Shown: one piece after another, positions 1 through 9,243 of the stretch
Layout of the letters: each line of letters opens with the position of its first letter
How positions within the stretch are numbered: the first letter of the stretch is position 1
DNA from: Polaribacter atrinae
GTDB taxonomy: Bacteria > Bacteroidota > Bacteroidia > Flavobacteriales > Flavobacteriaceae
Direction of reading: 5' to 3'
Length of the DNA: 64,000 bases
Assembly (NCBI RefSeq): GCF_038023995.1
Contig: NZ_CP150660.1
Span: 1,052,501 to 1,116,500 of the forward strand
Program-made: the position numbers and the translations under genes
The notes under the pieces: generated by a model
Seen by the model: only the letters and a program-made list of their open reading frames with translations
What the model was told of the DNA's origin: nothing
Databases searched by the model: none

Positions 1-1121
1 CCACCAGTACCGTCTTCAGCCCCTAAAAACTTAGCAAAAACAGCTCCAAAATAATTACTAGCATCGTAGTTTTGGTAACCAGCACCTCCATTATCATTTG
101 AATATAAATAAATAAAGTTAGCCGCTTTACGAGCATCTTCATTGTCATCTAATAACAATAATGTTTTTTCTGATGGTCCATATCTGTTTGCTCCTCCAAT
201 TATAAAATCTTGCATAGAAGCACCAGTATCATTAAAGGTTGGTAAAATTTCTGTTGCTCTTCCTGTAAAATTATTGTAATAATTTGTTGCTTCATTTTCT
301 TTATATTGTACAGAGAAAATAAATTCATTATTTTCTTCGTTGTCTGTACCCCATAAATTATCATAACTACTTGCCAAACTTATACCTGTTGCTGCTATTT
401 GTTGCAATGCTGTTTTAGCCTCGTTAAAGTCTGCAGCACCACCCCCCATTAAATTTCCAGACCAAATAAAAACATCTCCTTTTAAAGCCAAAGTAGCCGC
501 TTTAGACCAATACACTTTACTACCTGTCCAGAAACTATTATCTGAACCGAAAGATGTTAAAGAAGCCGCTAAGTCTGATTTTATTAAAGCCATCACTTCA
601 TTTTTTGGTGATCTTGCCCTACTTAATCCTTCTGGATTTACATCTGTTAAAGGCTCTAAAACAATTGGCACATCTCCCCATGTTTTTAATAATGTATAGT
701 AATAGAAAGCTCTTAAACCATAAGCCTGCCCCATTAAATGTTTTTTCTCTATTTCATTAGTAAAAGTTACATTAGGTACATTTACTATAAAATCATTAAG
801 TTTATGCAAGTTAGAATAGAAACCTGCCCAACCTCCAAAAGGCGCCGTAGTAACCGTAAAATTAGACTCTATAAGCGAAGTATTAGAAGCAGACTCAAAT
901 GTATCTCCTCCCCAAATATCACTTCTTATTTCACCCAGTAACCAAAATGTATAATTACTAGACCTATATGTACCATACAAACCTGTGTGTGCTGCTTTGG
1001 CTCCTTCTTCAGTATCCCAAAAACCTGCAGCAGTCAATTCACTAGGACTTGTTATTTCTAGTTCGCTTTCACATGCGCTTAATGCAAAAACTGCAAATAA
1101 TATATATATATATTTTTTCAT
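1..1121 (-). CDS. susD: SusD/RagB-family outer-membrane lipoprotein (3' end beyond window)
   Basis: Surface glycan- or nutrient-binding lipoprotein that caps a SusC-type TonB-dependent transporter in the outer membrane. I translated the minus strand from the ATG at 1119-1121: a short signal peptide ends in a lipobox (ALSAC, lipidated Cys17), followed by a SusD-like N-terminus with the motifs GFWDTEEGAK, NDFIVNVPN, GQAYGLRAFYYYTLLKTWGD and WSKAATLALKGDVFIW (tetratricopeptide-like helices). About 373 codons are visible and the frame is open to position 1, so the C-terminus is missing; the family is usually 450-600 residues. It lies 11 bp downstream of susC and is almost certainly co-transcribed with it. 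The substrate cannot be told from the sequence. Confidence 0.93.
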   Translation of the reverse strand, partial: MKKYIYILFAVFALSACESELEITSPSELTAAGFWDTEEGAKAAHTGLYGTYRSSNYTFWLLGEIRSDIWGGDTFESASNTSLIESNFTVTTAPFGGWAGFYSNLHKLNDFIVNVPNVTFTNEIEKKHLMGQAYGLRAFYYYTLLKTWGDVPIVLEPLTDVNPEGLSRARSPKNEVMALIKSDLAASLTSFGSDNSFWTGSKVYWSKAATLALKGDVFIWSGNLMGGGAADFNEAKTALQQIAATGISLASSYDNLWGTDNEENNEFIFSVQYKENEATNYYNNFTGRATEILPTFNDTGASMQDFIIGGANRYGPSEKTLLLLDDNEDARKAANFIYLYSNDNGGAGYQNYDASNYFGAVFAKFLGAEDGTG

Positions 1122-1132
1122 TGTATAAAATT

Positions 1133-4100
1133 TTAAAATAATATGTTTACTCCTATAGTAATTGTTCTTGGCATTGGAAATTCACCATATTGCACTCCAC
1201 CTACTTCTGGAGAATCTCCACTATAGCTTTTAAAATAATGTAGATTAGATCCTGTTGCATAAATACTTAGATTACTTATAGCATCATTAAAGTATTTTGT
1301 TGGCACATTGTATTTAAAAGTGACCTCTCTTAAAGCTAAGTAATCTCCTTTTTCCCAAAATCTAGAAGAACTTCCATCTCCTCTAAAAATATTTTTTTGA
1401 GCATCAACAAATATAAAACGTGGCAAATCTGTATCTGTGTTAGTCGGTGACCAAGAGTTTAGCACCTCTATAGGTTGATTTAAATTTCCTTGTGTTTGCC
1501 CTAAACCTTTTACTCTAATATGGTTGTTAATTAAGTGACCAGTAGCAAAATCTGTTTTAATATATAAGTTAAAATTTTTATATGTTAAACTAGAAGTTAA
1601 ACCTCCAATAAAATCCGGAGTTGATCTCCCTAAAACTTTTCTATCTAAACTATTAATTACATTATCATCATTTTGATCTACCCAAGCTACATCACCAGGA
1701 AAACGTTTTGTAGGGTCACGCAACAGTTCATCTGATCTAGTTGCATGAGCATCTACAGCTGCTTGATCTGCATATATATAATCTTGCTCATACGTAACAA
1801 TAAGGTCATTACCTACACGCTGTCCTTCTTGTAAACCACCTACCCATTCATTTTGACCAGTTGCAGGATTGTAAATTTCCGTACCACCTTGTCTGTTTAA
1901 TTCATTATCATTTTCTGGCAACTTGATTACATAGTTTTTATTACTTGTTAAAGTAGCACCTACGTTCCAAGTTAAATCATCGTTTCTAACTACATCAGCA
2001 TTCATTTCTAATTCGAAACCTTTATTTCTAATGGTTCCATTATTAGTAAGTATCCCTCCAAAACCAGTATAGTAAGGCAGTGTTAAATACGCTAATTTAT
2101 CTTTTACATCTCTAGAGTACACATCTGTAATAAAGTTAAGTCTGTTATTAAAGAATGATACATCTAACCCAACATTAAAAGTTGTAGATCGCTCCCATAC
2201 AAGATCTAAAGTTGGTAAACCTGTGTTTGCATATCCTGTTTGTCCATTATAAGTTCCTTGTGATCCATAAGAACCAAAAACTCCAAAATTAGACAAGACT
2301 TCTAAGTTACCATTAGATCCGTAACTAAATCTAGGTTTTAATTTAGACACATATTTACCTATAACAGAATTCTGAATAAGCTCTTCATTATGCGCATTCC
2401 AACCTAAAGAAACACTCGGAAAAAAGTCAAATTTTTCATTCCCTAATCTAGATGAACCATCTCGCCTAAAAGTTGCGGAAACTAAATATTTGCTATCAAA
2501 ATCATATAATAGTCTTCCAAATGTAGAAACCAATGCATACTCTGTTTCAAAACTAGTAGCACCAGTTGGTTCTGCTCCTGCATTAAGTGTAGGAATTAAA
2601 TCTGTAGGAGACCCTTTAGTGCTTGCATAAGAACTAAAGTTATTATCTTTATAATATTCACCTCCTAAAAGCACATTAAAGTTATGGTCACCAAACTTTT
2701 TAGTATAAGATAATGTACCTGTTAATTGGTTTCTTAATGTTCTTCCCAAACTTGTAGATGCATTACGGGTTGTATTAAGTGAGCTTGAATTACTACCTTG
2801 TCTATATGATTTATTAAAACTTTCGTTATGGTTATTTACCGTAAAATGACTTGCTTGTGCAGATGCTGACAAGTTTTCTAAAATTTCCCAATCAACACCA
2901 ATAGAAGCAGTTAATCTTTGCTCTAAGTTTTCTCTCACAAATTTATCTTGATAATATAATGGGTTACCAAAACCTGCATTTGTACCTGGACTTAAAACAG
3001 TAGACATCGTTCCGTCTGGGTTGGTATCATAGGTTCTAGAGGTTGGTGCTTGACCTGCATACCTTCTAAACACAGTATCATCACCTCCTAAAGGACTTGT
3101 ATTTAAATTAGAGTGTGCATATAAAACATTAGAATTCACTTTAAGTTTATCTGATATATTGTATGAACCGCTAAACTTTGCAGAATATCTTTTAAAACCA
3201 GAGCCTAAAATTAAACCGTCATTATCTAAAAGACCTAAACCTAAATAATAAGTTCCGTCTTTATTACCACCATCAAATGATAAATAATGATCTTTAATTG
3301 TACTGTTTTGATATATATTATCACTTACGTCATTATCTAAAAATAAAATTTGTTTACTAGGATCTAAAGGATCTACTACTGTTTTCCACCCAGGTTGACC
3401 TAATAAATACCTATTAGAATCTGATAAAAACTGTGTTGTAAAAGCTGAATCTGTAGTATTATTACCTGTAGAAAAAGCCGTACTACCGTTATTTAAAAAA
3501 CCCGAATCGAAATTATTTCTGCCGGTTACTTCTGTATAATTAGCAACTGCTTGTCTGTTATATGTTATAAAGTCGGCAGCTCCAATAAACTTTTGGTCAT
3601 CCCTTCTTTCATTCATACTAAACTTATACTTATAATTTATAGAAGATCTCCCCTCTTTTCCGGTTTTAGTTGTTACCAAAATAACACCGTTTGCTGATCT
3701 TGCTCCATAAATAGCAGTTGCAGCAGCATCTTTTAACACCTCAATAGATTCAATATCATCCGAGTTTAAAGCATAAAATGATCCTGGAACTCCATCAATC
3801 AAGATCAACGGAGAGCCTCCACCACCAAAAGTAGTACCTCCTCGTAAAACAATTGAAGGCGTAGAACCAGGTTGCCCTGTATTGTTTGTAACTCTTAAAC
3901 CTGCAATTGTACCTTGCAAAGCGGTTGCAGCATTAGATCTAGATGATGTTTCTAAAACCTGTGTATCTAACTTAGAAATTGAAGTTGTTAAAGTAGCTCT
4001 GGTTTGTTTACCATACCCAGTAATAACAATTTCTTCTAACAATGCAGTATCTTGACTAAGAGACACATTAATTACTGTTTCCGAAGCCACTTTTACTTCA

Positions 4101-4354
4101 TTTGAAGCAAAACCTATATAGCTAAACACAAGGATATCTCCTGTTTTTGCACTAATAGAATATTTCCCATCAAAGTCTGAAGTAGTCCCAGTACTTGTTC
4201 CTTTTACAATAATTGAAGCCCCTGGTAATGGAAAATCATCTCCAGAAGTAATTACGGTTCCTGTAATTGTTTTTGCTTGACCATAACTTAATGTTGGCAA
4301 TGCAAAAAGCAAAATGAATATCAAATAAATGATATTGGAATCTTTTTTTTTCAT
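1133..4354 (-). CDS. susC: SusC/RagA-family TonB-linked outer-membrane transporter
   Basis: A 1073-residue TonB-dependent receptor importing an oligosaccharide or peptide across the outer membrane together with the adjacent SusD. In order: signal peptide (about 1-26, ending LSYGQ), carboxypeptidase-regulatory-like beta-sandwich (about 28-110, with ITGTVI and GASIIVKGT), a TonB-box/plug segment (EEIVITGYG; LILIDGVPG near 190; ATAIYGARSANGVILVTTK near 215-235), then a long 22-strand-type barrel ending in an aromatic residue (ITIGVNILF). Length is normal for SusC. The ATG at 4354 gives a clean signal peptide. The pair susC-susD is the signature of a polysaccharide-utilisation locus, whose enzymes would lie to the left of the window. 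It belongs to the ordinary chromosome, not to the cassette array. Confidence 0.96.
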   Translation of the reverse strand: MKKKDSNIIYLIFILLFALPTLSYGQAKTITGTVITSGDDFPLPGASIIVKGTSTGTTSDFDGKYSISAKTGDILVFSYIGFASNEVKVASETVINVSLSQDTALLEEIVITGYGKQTRATLTTSISKLDTQVLETSSRSNAATALQGTIAGLRVTNNTGQPGSTPSIVLRGGTTFGGGGSPLILIDGVPGSFYALNSDDIESIEVLKDAAATAIYGARSANGVILVTTKTGKEGRSSINYKYKFSMNERRDDQKFIGAADFITYNRQAVANYTEVTGRNNFDSGFLNNGSTAFSTGNNTTDSAFTTQFLSDSNRYLLGQPGWKTVVDPLDPSKQILFLDNDVSDNIYQNSTIKDHYLSFDGGNKDGTYYLGLGLLDNDGLILGSGFKRYSAKFSGSYNISDKLKVNSNVLYAHSNLNTSPLGGDDTVFRRYAGQAPTSRTYDTNPDGTMSTVLSPGTNAGFGNPLYYQDKFVRENLEQRLTASIGVDWEILENLSASAQASHFTVNNHNESFNKSYRQGSNSSSLNTTRNASTSLGRTLRNQLTGTLSYTKKFGDHNFNVLLGGEYYKDNNFSSYASTKGSPTDLIPTLNAGAEPTGATSFETEYALVSTFGRLLYDFDSKYLVSATFRRDGSSRLGNEKFDFFPSVSLGWNAHNEELIQNSVIGKYVSKLKPRFSYGSNGNLEVLSNFGVFGSYGSQGTYNGQTGYANTGLPTLDLVWERSTTFNVGLDVSFFNNRLNFITDVYSRDVKDKLAYLTLPYYTGFGGILTNNGTIRNKGFELEMNADVVRNDDLTWNVGATLTSNKNYVIKLPENDNELNRQGGTEIYNPATGQNEWVGGLQEGQRVGNDLIVTYEQDYIYADQAAVDAHATRSDELLRDPTKRFPGDVAWVDQNDDNVINSLDRKVLGRSTPDFIGGLTSSLTYKNFNLYIKTDFATGHLINNHIRVKGLGQTQGNLNQPIEVLNSWSPTNTDTDLPRFIFVDAQKNIFRGDGSSSRFWEKGDYLALREVTFKYNVPTKYFNDAISNLSIYATGSNLHYFKSYSGDSPEVGGVQYGEFPMPRTITIGVNILF

Positions 4355-5036
4355 GTGATTAATTTATTTAGTTGATTTGTATTATGTATAACATAACACA
4401 ATATTATAACAAAATATTAACTTTTACAAAATAATAATAGAAGTTTTTTTACAAAGTAAGGCTTAGTGGTCAAAAAGGCACATTAAAACCTTTGTATCGT
4501 TTATTCTCATTAGATTTTAAGCAAATGAAGGACTTTGAATAAAAAAACGTATAAATTGTAAAAGTGATTTTACAAAAAAGGGAGATTATCGCAATGGCAA
4601 ACAGAAGTATATTATGTCATAATTTTGGCAAACAATTTTTATAGGGAATTCGTTTAGAAATTGATTTATATTAAGTTAAAGTATATCAAAGAAGGTTAGA
4701 AAAGCTATTATTCTAAGGGATACAACTTATTGGGAAGGAATTTTGGAGTGATATATAAAGACTCCTTTTGTCCATTAGCCCTAAACTAATTATTTTATGT
4801 TTTTATTACTACATTTAAAAATACAGAATCTTACCATGTAACTTATAAGTACAAGCGCTATAGTTTTATATATAAATTAAAATTTACAAGTTACTTCTAA
4901 ATAAATATATTAAAACATTAATATTAGTACACATCATTCTGTTAATTTAAAGTATCTAAAAATAATTTTACACAAAAGAAGGAAGGGATTGTATTGCTAC
5001 AACCCCTTTTTTTATTCTCAGAAATGAAGTAAACCA
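4355..5036. other. Intergenic region upstream of susC
   Basis: About 680 bp of A+T-rich DNA between the start of susC and the IS982 copy. No convincing ORF is present on either strand. It must hold the susC promoter (minus strand), but I could not fix a box with confidence. The only clear structure is the terminator-like hairpin at its right end. Confidence 0.6.
4985..5013 (+). terminator. Rho-independent terminator-like hairpin
   Basis: Stem GGG-A-TTGTA with TACAA-CCC around a TTGC loop, followed by seven T. It reads on the plus strand, where no gene now precedes it, so it may be left from a lost gene or may insulate susC. Confidence 0.6.
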
Positions 5037-6035
5037 ACGTGAGTTCGATGTAAGAAATTTTAATTAAACCTATAAAAAAAGCAGAATATTCAGTATATTA
5101 AAATACTGAATATTAATAAATATTCTGCTTATGATTTCTGATAATAAAATCATAGAAATTTTCTGTTCTTTAGATGATTTTATGAAAGAATTTAACTTAA
5201 TTCTTGATAAAAACAGCATTTCTGATGGTTCAACAACTAAAAAACGTAATAGAAAGTTCAAAATGTCTGATAGTGAAGTGATGACCATACTTGTTATAAT
5301 TTACCTAAAGTCTTACCGAAACCTTAAACCATATTTGTAAATACAGACAAGATATGTTTCCAGAGTGTGTTTCTTATAATAGATTTGTAGAACTTCAAAA
5401 AAAGGTTACACAACCTTTAGCCGTTTTTATAAAAATGTATTGTTCAGGCGATTGCACAGGTATCTCTTTTATTGATTCTACTCCTTTAAAAGTATGTCAC
5501 TATAAAAGAGAAAAACAACATCAAGTATTTTAAGATGTTGCCAAAAAAAGCTATGGAACTATGGGGTGGTATTTTGGATTTAAACTACATCTTGTCTGCA
5601 ATGACAAAGGAGAAATTATTGATTTTATGTTCACTCCAGCCAATGTAGACGACAGATTCCCTCTCAAACAAAAGAAGTTTCACGACAAATTATTTGGGAA
5701 ATTTTTTGGAGACAAAGGATATATTGGGAAAGATTTATTTGAAAAACTTTTTGTAGACGGAATTCATTTAATAACTAAAGTTAGAAAAAACATGAAAAAG
5801 AAAGCAATGGACTATATGGATAAAGTTATCCTAAGAAAAAGAGCAATCATCGAAACAGTAAATGATGTACTAAAAAACACTTGCCAAATTGAACATTCTA
5901 GACATAGATCTTTTGATAATTTCATAACAAATATGATCTATGGATTAATTGCATATTCTTTTTTACCTAAAAAACCTTCTATAAAAATCCCGAATATGTT
6001 ACCGAATATTGCGATTAATTAGCTCGAACTCACGT
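5037..6035 (+). mobile_element. IS982-family insertion sequence, decayed
   Basis: About 999 bp bounded by perfect 12-bp inverted repeats, ACGTGAGTTCGA at 5037-5048 and its complement at 6024-6035 (13 bp if the adjoining A/T is included). It holds one transposase reading frame, now broken. Length and terminal AC fit the IS982 family. Flanking bases show no obvious target duplication. It sits between the chromosomal sus locus and the integrase debris, at the left edge of the accessory region. Confidence 0.85.
5131..6022 (+). pseudogene. IS982-family DDE transposase, frameshifted and with a stop
   Basis: The N-terminal 68 codons (5131 on) are followed by a frame change near 5300-5340. Family-typical sequence then resumes in another frame (FPECVSYNRFVELQKKV, then DCTGISFIDSTPLKVCH with the first catalytic Asp). 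An in-frame TAA at 5532-5534 interrupts the text just before DVAKKSYGTMGWYFGFKLHL. The C-terminal part, 5561-6022, is intact and carries GDKGYIG (second Asp) and the RKRAIIETVNDVLKN helix (catalytic Glu). With one frameshift and one nonsense codon the enzyme is inactive unless supplied in trans. Confidence 0.88.
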
Positions 6036-6095
6036 TAATTAATATAGACATAACCCAATTTAATAATTTCATTGCAGAATAACACATAGTTTCAC

Positions 6096-7298
6096 TTAAA
6101 ACTCTACAACTTTATCCAAAGCATCATCCGTATCTTCTTGTATAAAATTTGATTGATACAACACTGTTGTTGTAACCGATGAATGTCTATATAATTTCTG
6201 TAGCATTTGAATTGGAATTTTATTCCCTGAAATATTACCAAAACTATGACGCGCAATGTGCATGGTTAGTTTTTTATCAATTCCTGCTTTACTTGCTACA
6301 ATTTCTAATCTCCTATTAAAGTTTCTATTGACTGTTTTTATCCGAGTTTTAAGCCTTTTCTTATCTTTTAAGTTCACTCCTTCTAACTCATTAAAAAGAA
6401 AAACTGATTTGTCATTTTTATCCAAACTATTCAATATTTTAAAAACCTTCTGTGGTATTTTTAATGATACCAACTTATTATTTTTACCCATTCTATAATT
6501 TAGCCTATTATCAATAAAATCTTTCCATTTCAACATAATAACATCACTAAATCTTATACCTGCAAAATAAAAACTTAGCAACCAAGCTTCAAAGCACGTT
6601 CTTGAGCCTCTGTAAGACCTTCTATATCCTTGAGTATCTTAATCTCCTTAATATTTAAACCGATTTTTTTTGTCTCAGGAAACTTGATTTGATATTTACC
6701 GGCTTCAAAAGGATAGAACCTTTCTTTAACTATAGATTTTAATAAAGCTAAATTACACACAGTACGAATCGTAATCATATAATTTGCTACAGTTCTCAAT
6801 GCCAATCCTCTTTTAGTTATTAGAAAATTTTCAAACTTTTTTAAAATATCAACATCAAGCTCATTGAAAAAAAACTTGTCTTTATCTAAAAATAACTTAA
6901 AAACTTCTAGTCGTTTTTTTTCAATGTCAAATTGATGAAATTGTTCTCTATTTTTAATCTTCTCTAGATGTAGTTTTGAAACAGAAAAGAAATCGTTTGT
7001 CTCTGTTGAAACTATTTTGCTCTTAATATCATGAGAGGACAAATATTCATCTTTAAACTCCGCAGAAATCAGACTTTTGTTTGCTTTTGAAAGCCTATCT
7101 AAAATCAATTGATTGATTTCCAGAAAATCTAAATGCGTATTTTTAACACAATTATTTTTATTATCCCATTGACTTTTTTTTTATTACTTGCCCTATATAA
7201 ATATACGAGACTTTTCTATCCTTAATAATTCGAATGGTTATAGGATGTAAATTATTAGAGTTTGGTCTTTTTATTAAAAATGCAGATACTGAAGACAT
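6096..7298 (-). pseudogene. Bacteroidota-type tyrosine recombinase, two frameshifts
   Basis: Site-specific integrase of the kind carried by Bacteroidota genomic islands and conjugative transposons. The apparent original start is the ATG at 7296-7298 (MSSVSAFLIKRPNSNNLHPI), an N-terminal arm-DNA-binding region. The frame breaks in the poly-T run near 7170-7180, continues as WDNKNNCVKNTHLDFLEINQ into the SAM-like core-binding domain (to about 6580), and breaks again at about 6575-6590. The catalytic domain then reads AGIRFSDVIMLKW (first Arg), HIARHSFGN (His-x-x-Arg) and TTTVLYQ (Tyr nucleophile). All catalytic residues survive but in separate frames. It lacks the extra domain of integron integrases, so I do not assign it to the cassette array. 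Confidence 0.85.
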
Positions 7299-7472
7299 AA
7301 CATGAGATATTAAGTTAAATATATGAAAAAGGAATTTAAATACTTGCTAAAACATAGCTAAAACATTTGATGATATCAGATGGTATTATTCGATATAAAA
7401 CAATATTAAAAACCTAATAAACAATTGATTATAAAGGTAGTTATATTAATTTAAAATACATATCCCCGAATT

Positions 7473-7513
7473 CACGACCCTGAGGTCACGGGTTCAAATC
7501 CCGTTCTCGCTAC
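7473..7513 (+). other. tRNA 3'-end fragment, probable integration-site scar
   Basis: A T-arm (ACGGG stem, TTCAAAT loop, CCCGT stem) is followed by acceptor strand TCTCGCT and an A. The matching 5' acceptor (AGCGAGA) and D-arm are absent upstream, so only the 3' part of a tRNA is here. Tyrosine recombinases often integrate at tRNA 3' ends and leave such copies. Its own terminator follows at 7538. Broken integrase genes lie on both sides. The tRNA's amino acid cannot be stated. Confidence 0.7.
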
Positions 7514-7537
7514 AAGCTTAATGCTAATTAAATCAAA

Positions 7538-7564
7538 GAATTGTGTCTCACAATTCGTTTTTTT
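7538..7564 (+). terminator. Terminator downstream of the tRNA fragment
   Basis: Perfect 8-bp stem GAATTGTG / CACAATTC with a TCT loop, then G and seven T. A typical tRNA-gene terminator kept with the 3' fragment. Confidence 0.75.
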
Positions 7565-7621
7565 ATGTCTACATTTTTCTTACTTTTTCAAAGAGTACAA
7601 GATAAAGTACACGATTGCACT

Positions 7622-8560
7622 ATGAAATTGAATTATTCAGAGCCAAAATATTCACTGGAGGAGTTGATATTGGAGCTTGGTCTAAACTCTCAAAAAAAGA
7701 TAAAAAAGAAGCATTATCCAAAAATTGGTATGTCTATTATTCATTTAGAGATCCAATTACAGGAAAACTAAAAAGGCAGACCAATATAAAAGCAGGAGTC
7801 AATCTTTATAAAGATAAAAGAAGTAGAATACACATCTTAACTCAATTAAAGGAAAGTTTAGAATATGTTTTATCAAAAGGCTTCAATCCTTATGAAGACA
7901 ATAGTTCTTTAGCTGAATTTATCGAAAAAATTCTTTCTCCTGAAAAAAGCGAAATCAAGAATACACCAACACATGAAGAAACTCCAGTGTATCTTAAAAA
8001 AAGGCTGTACAAAAAACACCAATCCTCTCCCCTATTAATACATCTTTTGACTTAGCATTAAATACCAAATCTAAAGTTCTAAATGGAATTTCTTATAAAA
8101 ATTTTAAAAATAGAATTGAACAATTTAAAGAATGGCTCAATGAAGAAGGCCATGACCTTAAAGAAGACATTTCAATTATAAATAAGAAACTTGTAATACA
8201 ATATTTAAACACTGTATTACAAGCAACAAGTCCTAGAAATAGAAATAATACACGAACTGACATCAGCTCATTGTTTCAAACACTTGAAGACAATGAAATC
8301 ATTGAAAATAATTTTGTTAAGAAAATTAATGTTTTAAAATCTGTACCAGAAAGAAACAAAACCTATACTACAACTGAGCAGAAGGACATTTTTAAATATT
8401 TAGAAAAACAAGATGCTGTATTGTATCTTTTTGTTCAATTTATATCTTATAATTTTCTTAGACCTGTTGAAGTTTGTCGATTAAAAATTGGTGATATCGA
8501 TTTAATAGATAAAAAGATTTATGTGAGAGCCAAAAACAAGCCTGTAAAAATTAAAATCAT
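7622..8560 (+). pseudogene. Second tyrosine recombinase, frameshifted and missing its catalytic C-terminus
   Basis: The start is taken at ATG 7622 (MKLNYSEPK), since the text continues after a one-base slip near 7645 as IFTGGVDIGAWSKLSKKDKK, the usual beginning of this Bacteroidota integrase group. The N-terminal arm-binding domain includes WYVYYSFRDPITGKLKRQTN and ends GFNPYED. Another frameshift near 8000 leads into the SAM-like domain (SFDLALNTKSK, FKEWLNEEGHD). The catalytic domain begins normally (FLRPVEVCRLKIGDIDL, first Arg), but recognisable sequence stops at about 8556, before the His-x-x-Arg and Tyr motifs. It is dead. It lies 110 bp from the tRNA fragment, as is usual for an island integrase beside its att site. 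Confidence 0.82.
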
Positions 8561-9061
8561 TCTTTGCATAAACATTACAACCTTAATAATTCAGTTTTTT
8601 ATTGCTTTTATTTACAACGCAATGCACTCTTATTTCATTCCTTTCAACAAAAATACTTTTAGCTTTTCTGTGCTAAGCCTGGAATATCTTTTACCTATTC
8701 TTTTGAATTTCAATAAAACCCAAAACAGCGATATAATACAACATAACCTTACACGTATACTATTTTGAATGTAACAACTGCAATTAACGCATACTTCTAA
8801 TAATAAACATATACGGATGCTAAACTGACACATATTAGAAATTATTAAACAATAAAATAGATTAGATGGTTAACAACAGATGCTCTGTATAAAAAAATTT
8901 ACAAAGAAAGAACAAGAGCTAAGAACTACAAAAAAAGCTTCAAACAAAGTTCCTGCAAGTTTGCAACAAAAAAGCAACAGTAAAAAACGTCTAATATTTA
9001 ATTGCTTTCATTTTTTTTCATTAAATTTAAATGCTTAAAATAAAGAATGAATATCTTACTT
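8561..9061. other. Non-coding stretch between integrase remnant and array
   Basis: About 500 bp. The integrase-frame ORF runs on to 8768, but its sequence no longer resembles a recombinase. I see no gene, no attC-like pair and no repeat here. It may be scar DNA where a recombination or deletion removed the integrase C-terminus. Confidence 0.5.
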
Positions 9062-9104
9062 AAAAAAGTACTGTTTTCGATAAAACTTTAGTACTTTTTT
9101 TTTT
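9062..9104 (+). terminator. Strong terminator insulating the left end of the array
   Basis: Long stem AAAAAAGTACT with AGTACTTTTTT, inner stem GTTTT-CGAT-AAAAC, and a run of ten T. It would stop any transcript coming from the mobile-element debris just before the first cassette. Confidence 0.75.
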
Positions 9105-9127
9105 GAATATTAATTCTAAACAATCAT

Positions 9128-9156
9128 GATAATAAAAAGTAAAAACTTTTATTATC
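9128..9156. promoter_or_regulatory. Hairpin/dyad just before the first core site
   Basis: GATAATAAAA-A-GT pairs with ACTTTTATTATC around AAAA. It lies 47 bp upstream of the first cassette core and 25 bp upstream of a -7-like box. It could be an operator, part of an attI-like site, or another terminator arm; nothing in the sequence decides. Confidence 0.35.
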
Positions 9157-9180
9157 CCGAATATTTAAACCAATAATCAA

Positions 9181-9188
9181 TATATTTG
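9181..9188 (+). promoter_or_regulatory. Putative -7 box reading into the array (Pc-like)
   Basis: TATATTTG matches the Bacteroidota sigma -7 consensus TAnnTTTG. It is 15 bp before the first GTTAGCA core and points into cassette 1, where an integron Pc promoter would sit. No clear -33 TTTG is seen at the right distance, so the call is weak. Confidence 0.4.
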
Positions 9189-9243
9189 ATTTAATATAAC
9201 GAGTTAGCAAATATTAAAAAAAATACCCAACAAAAATTAAGTT

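Noticed and set aside
554..941. Plus-strand ORFs within susD
   Set aside because: They are antisense shadows of a clear SusD coding frame.
6096..7298. Broken recombinase as the integron integrase
   Set aside because: Its N-terminus and motifs are of the Bacteroidota island-integrase kind. It is disrupted and lies 2 kb from the array with other mobile debris between.
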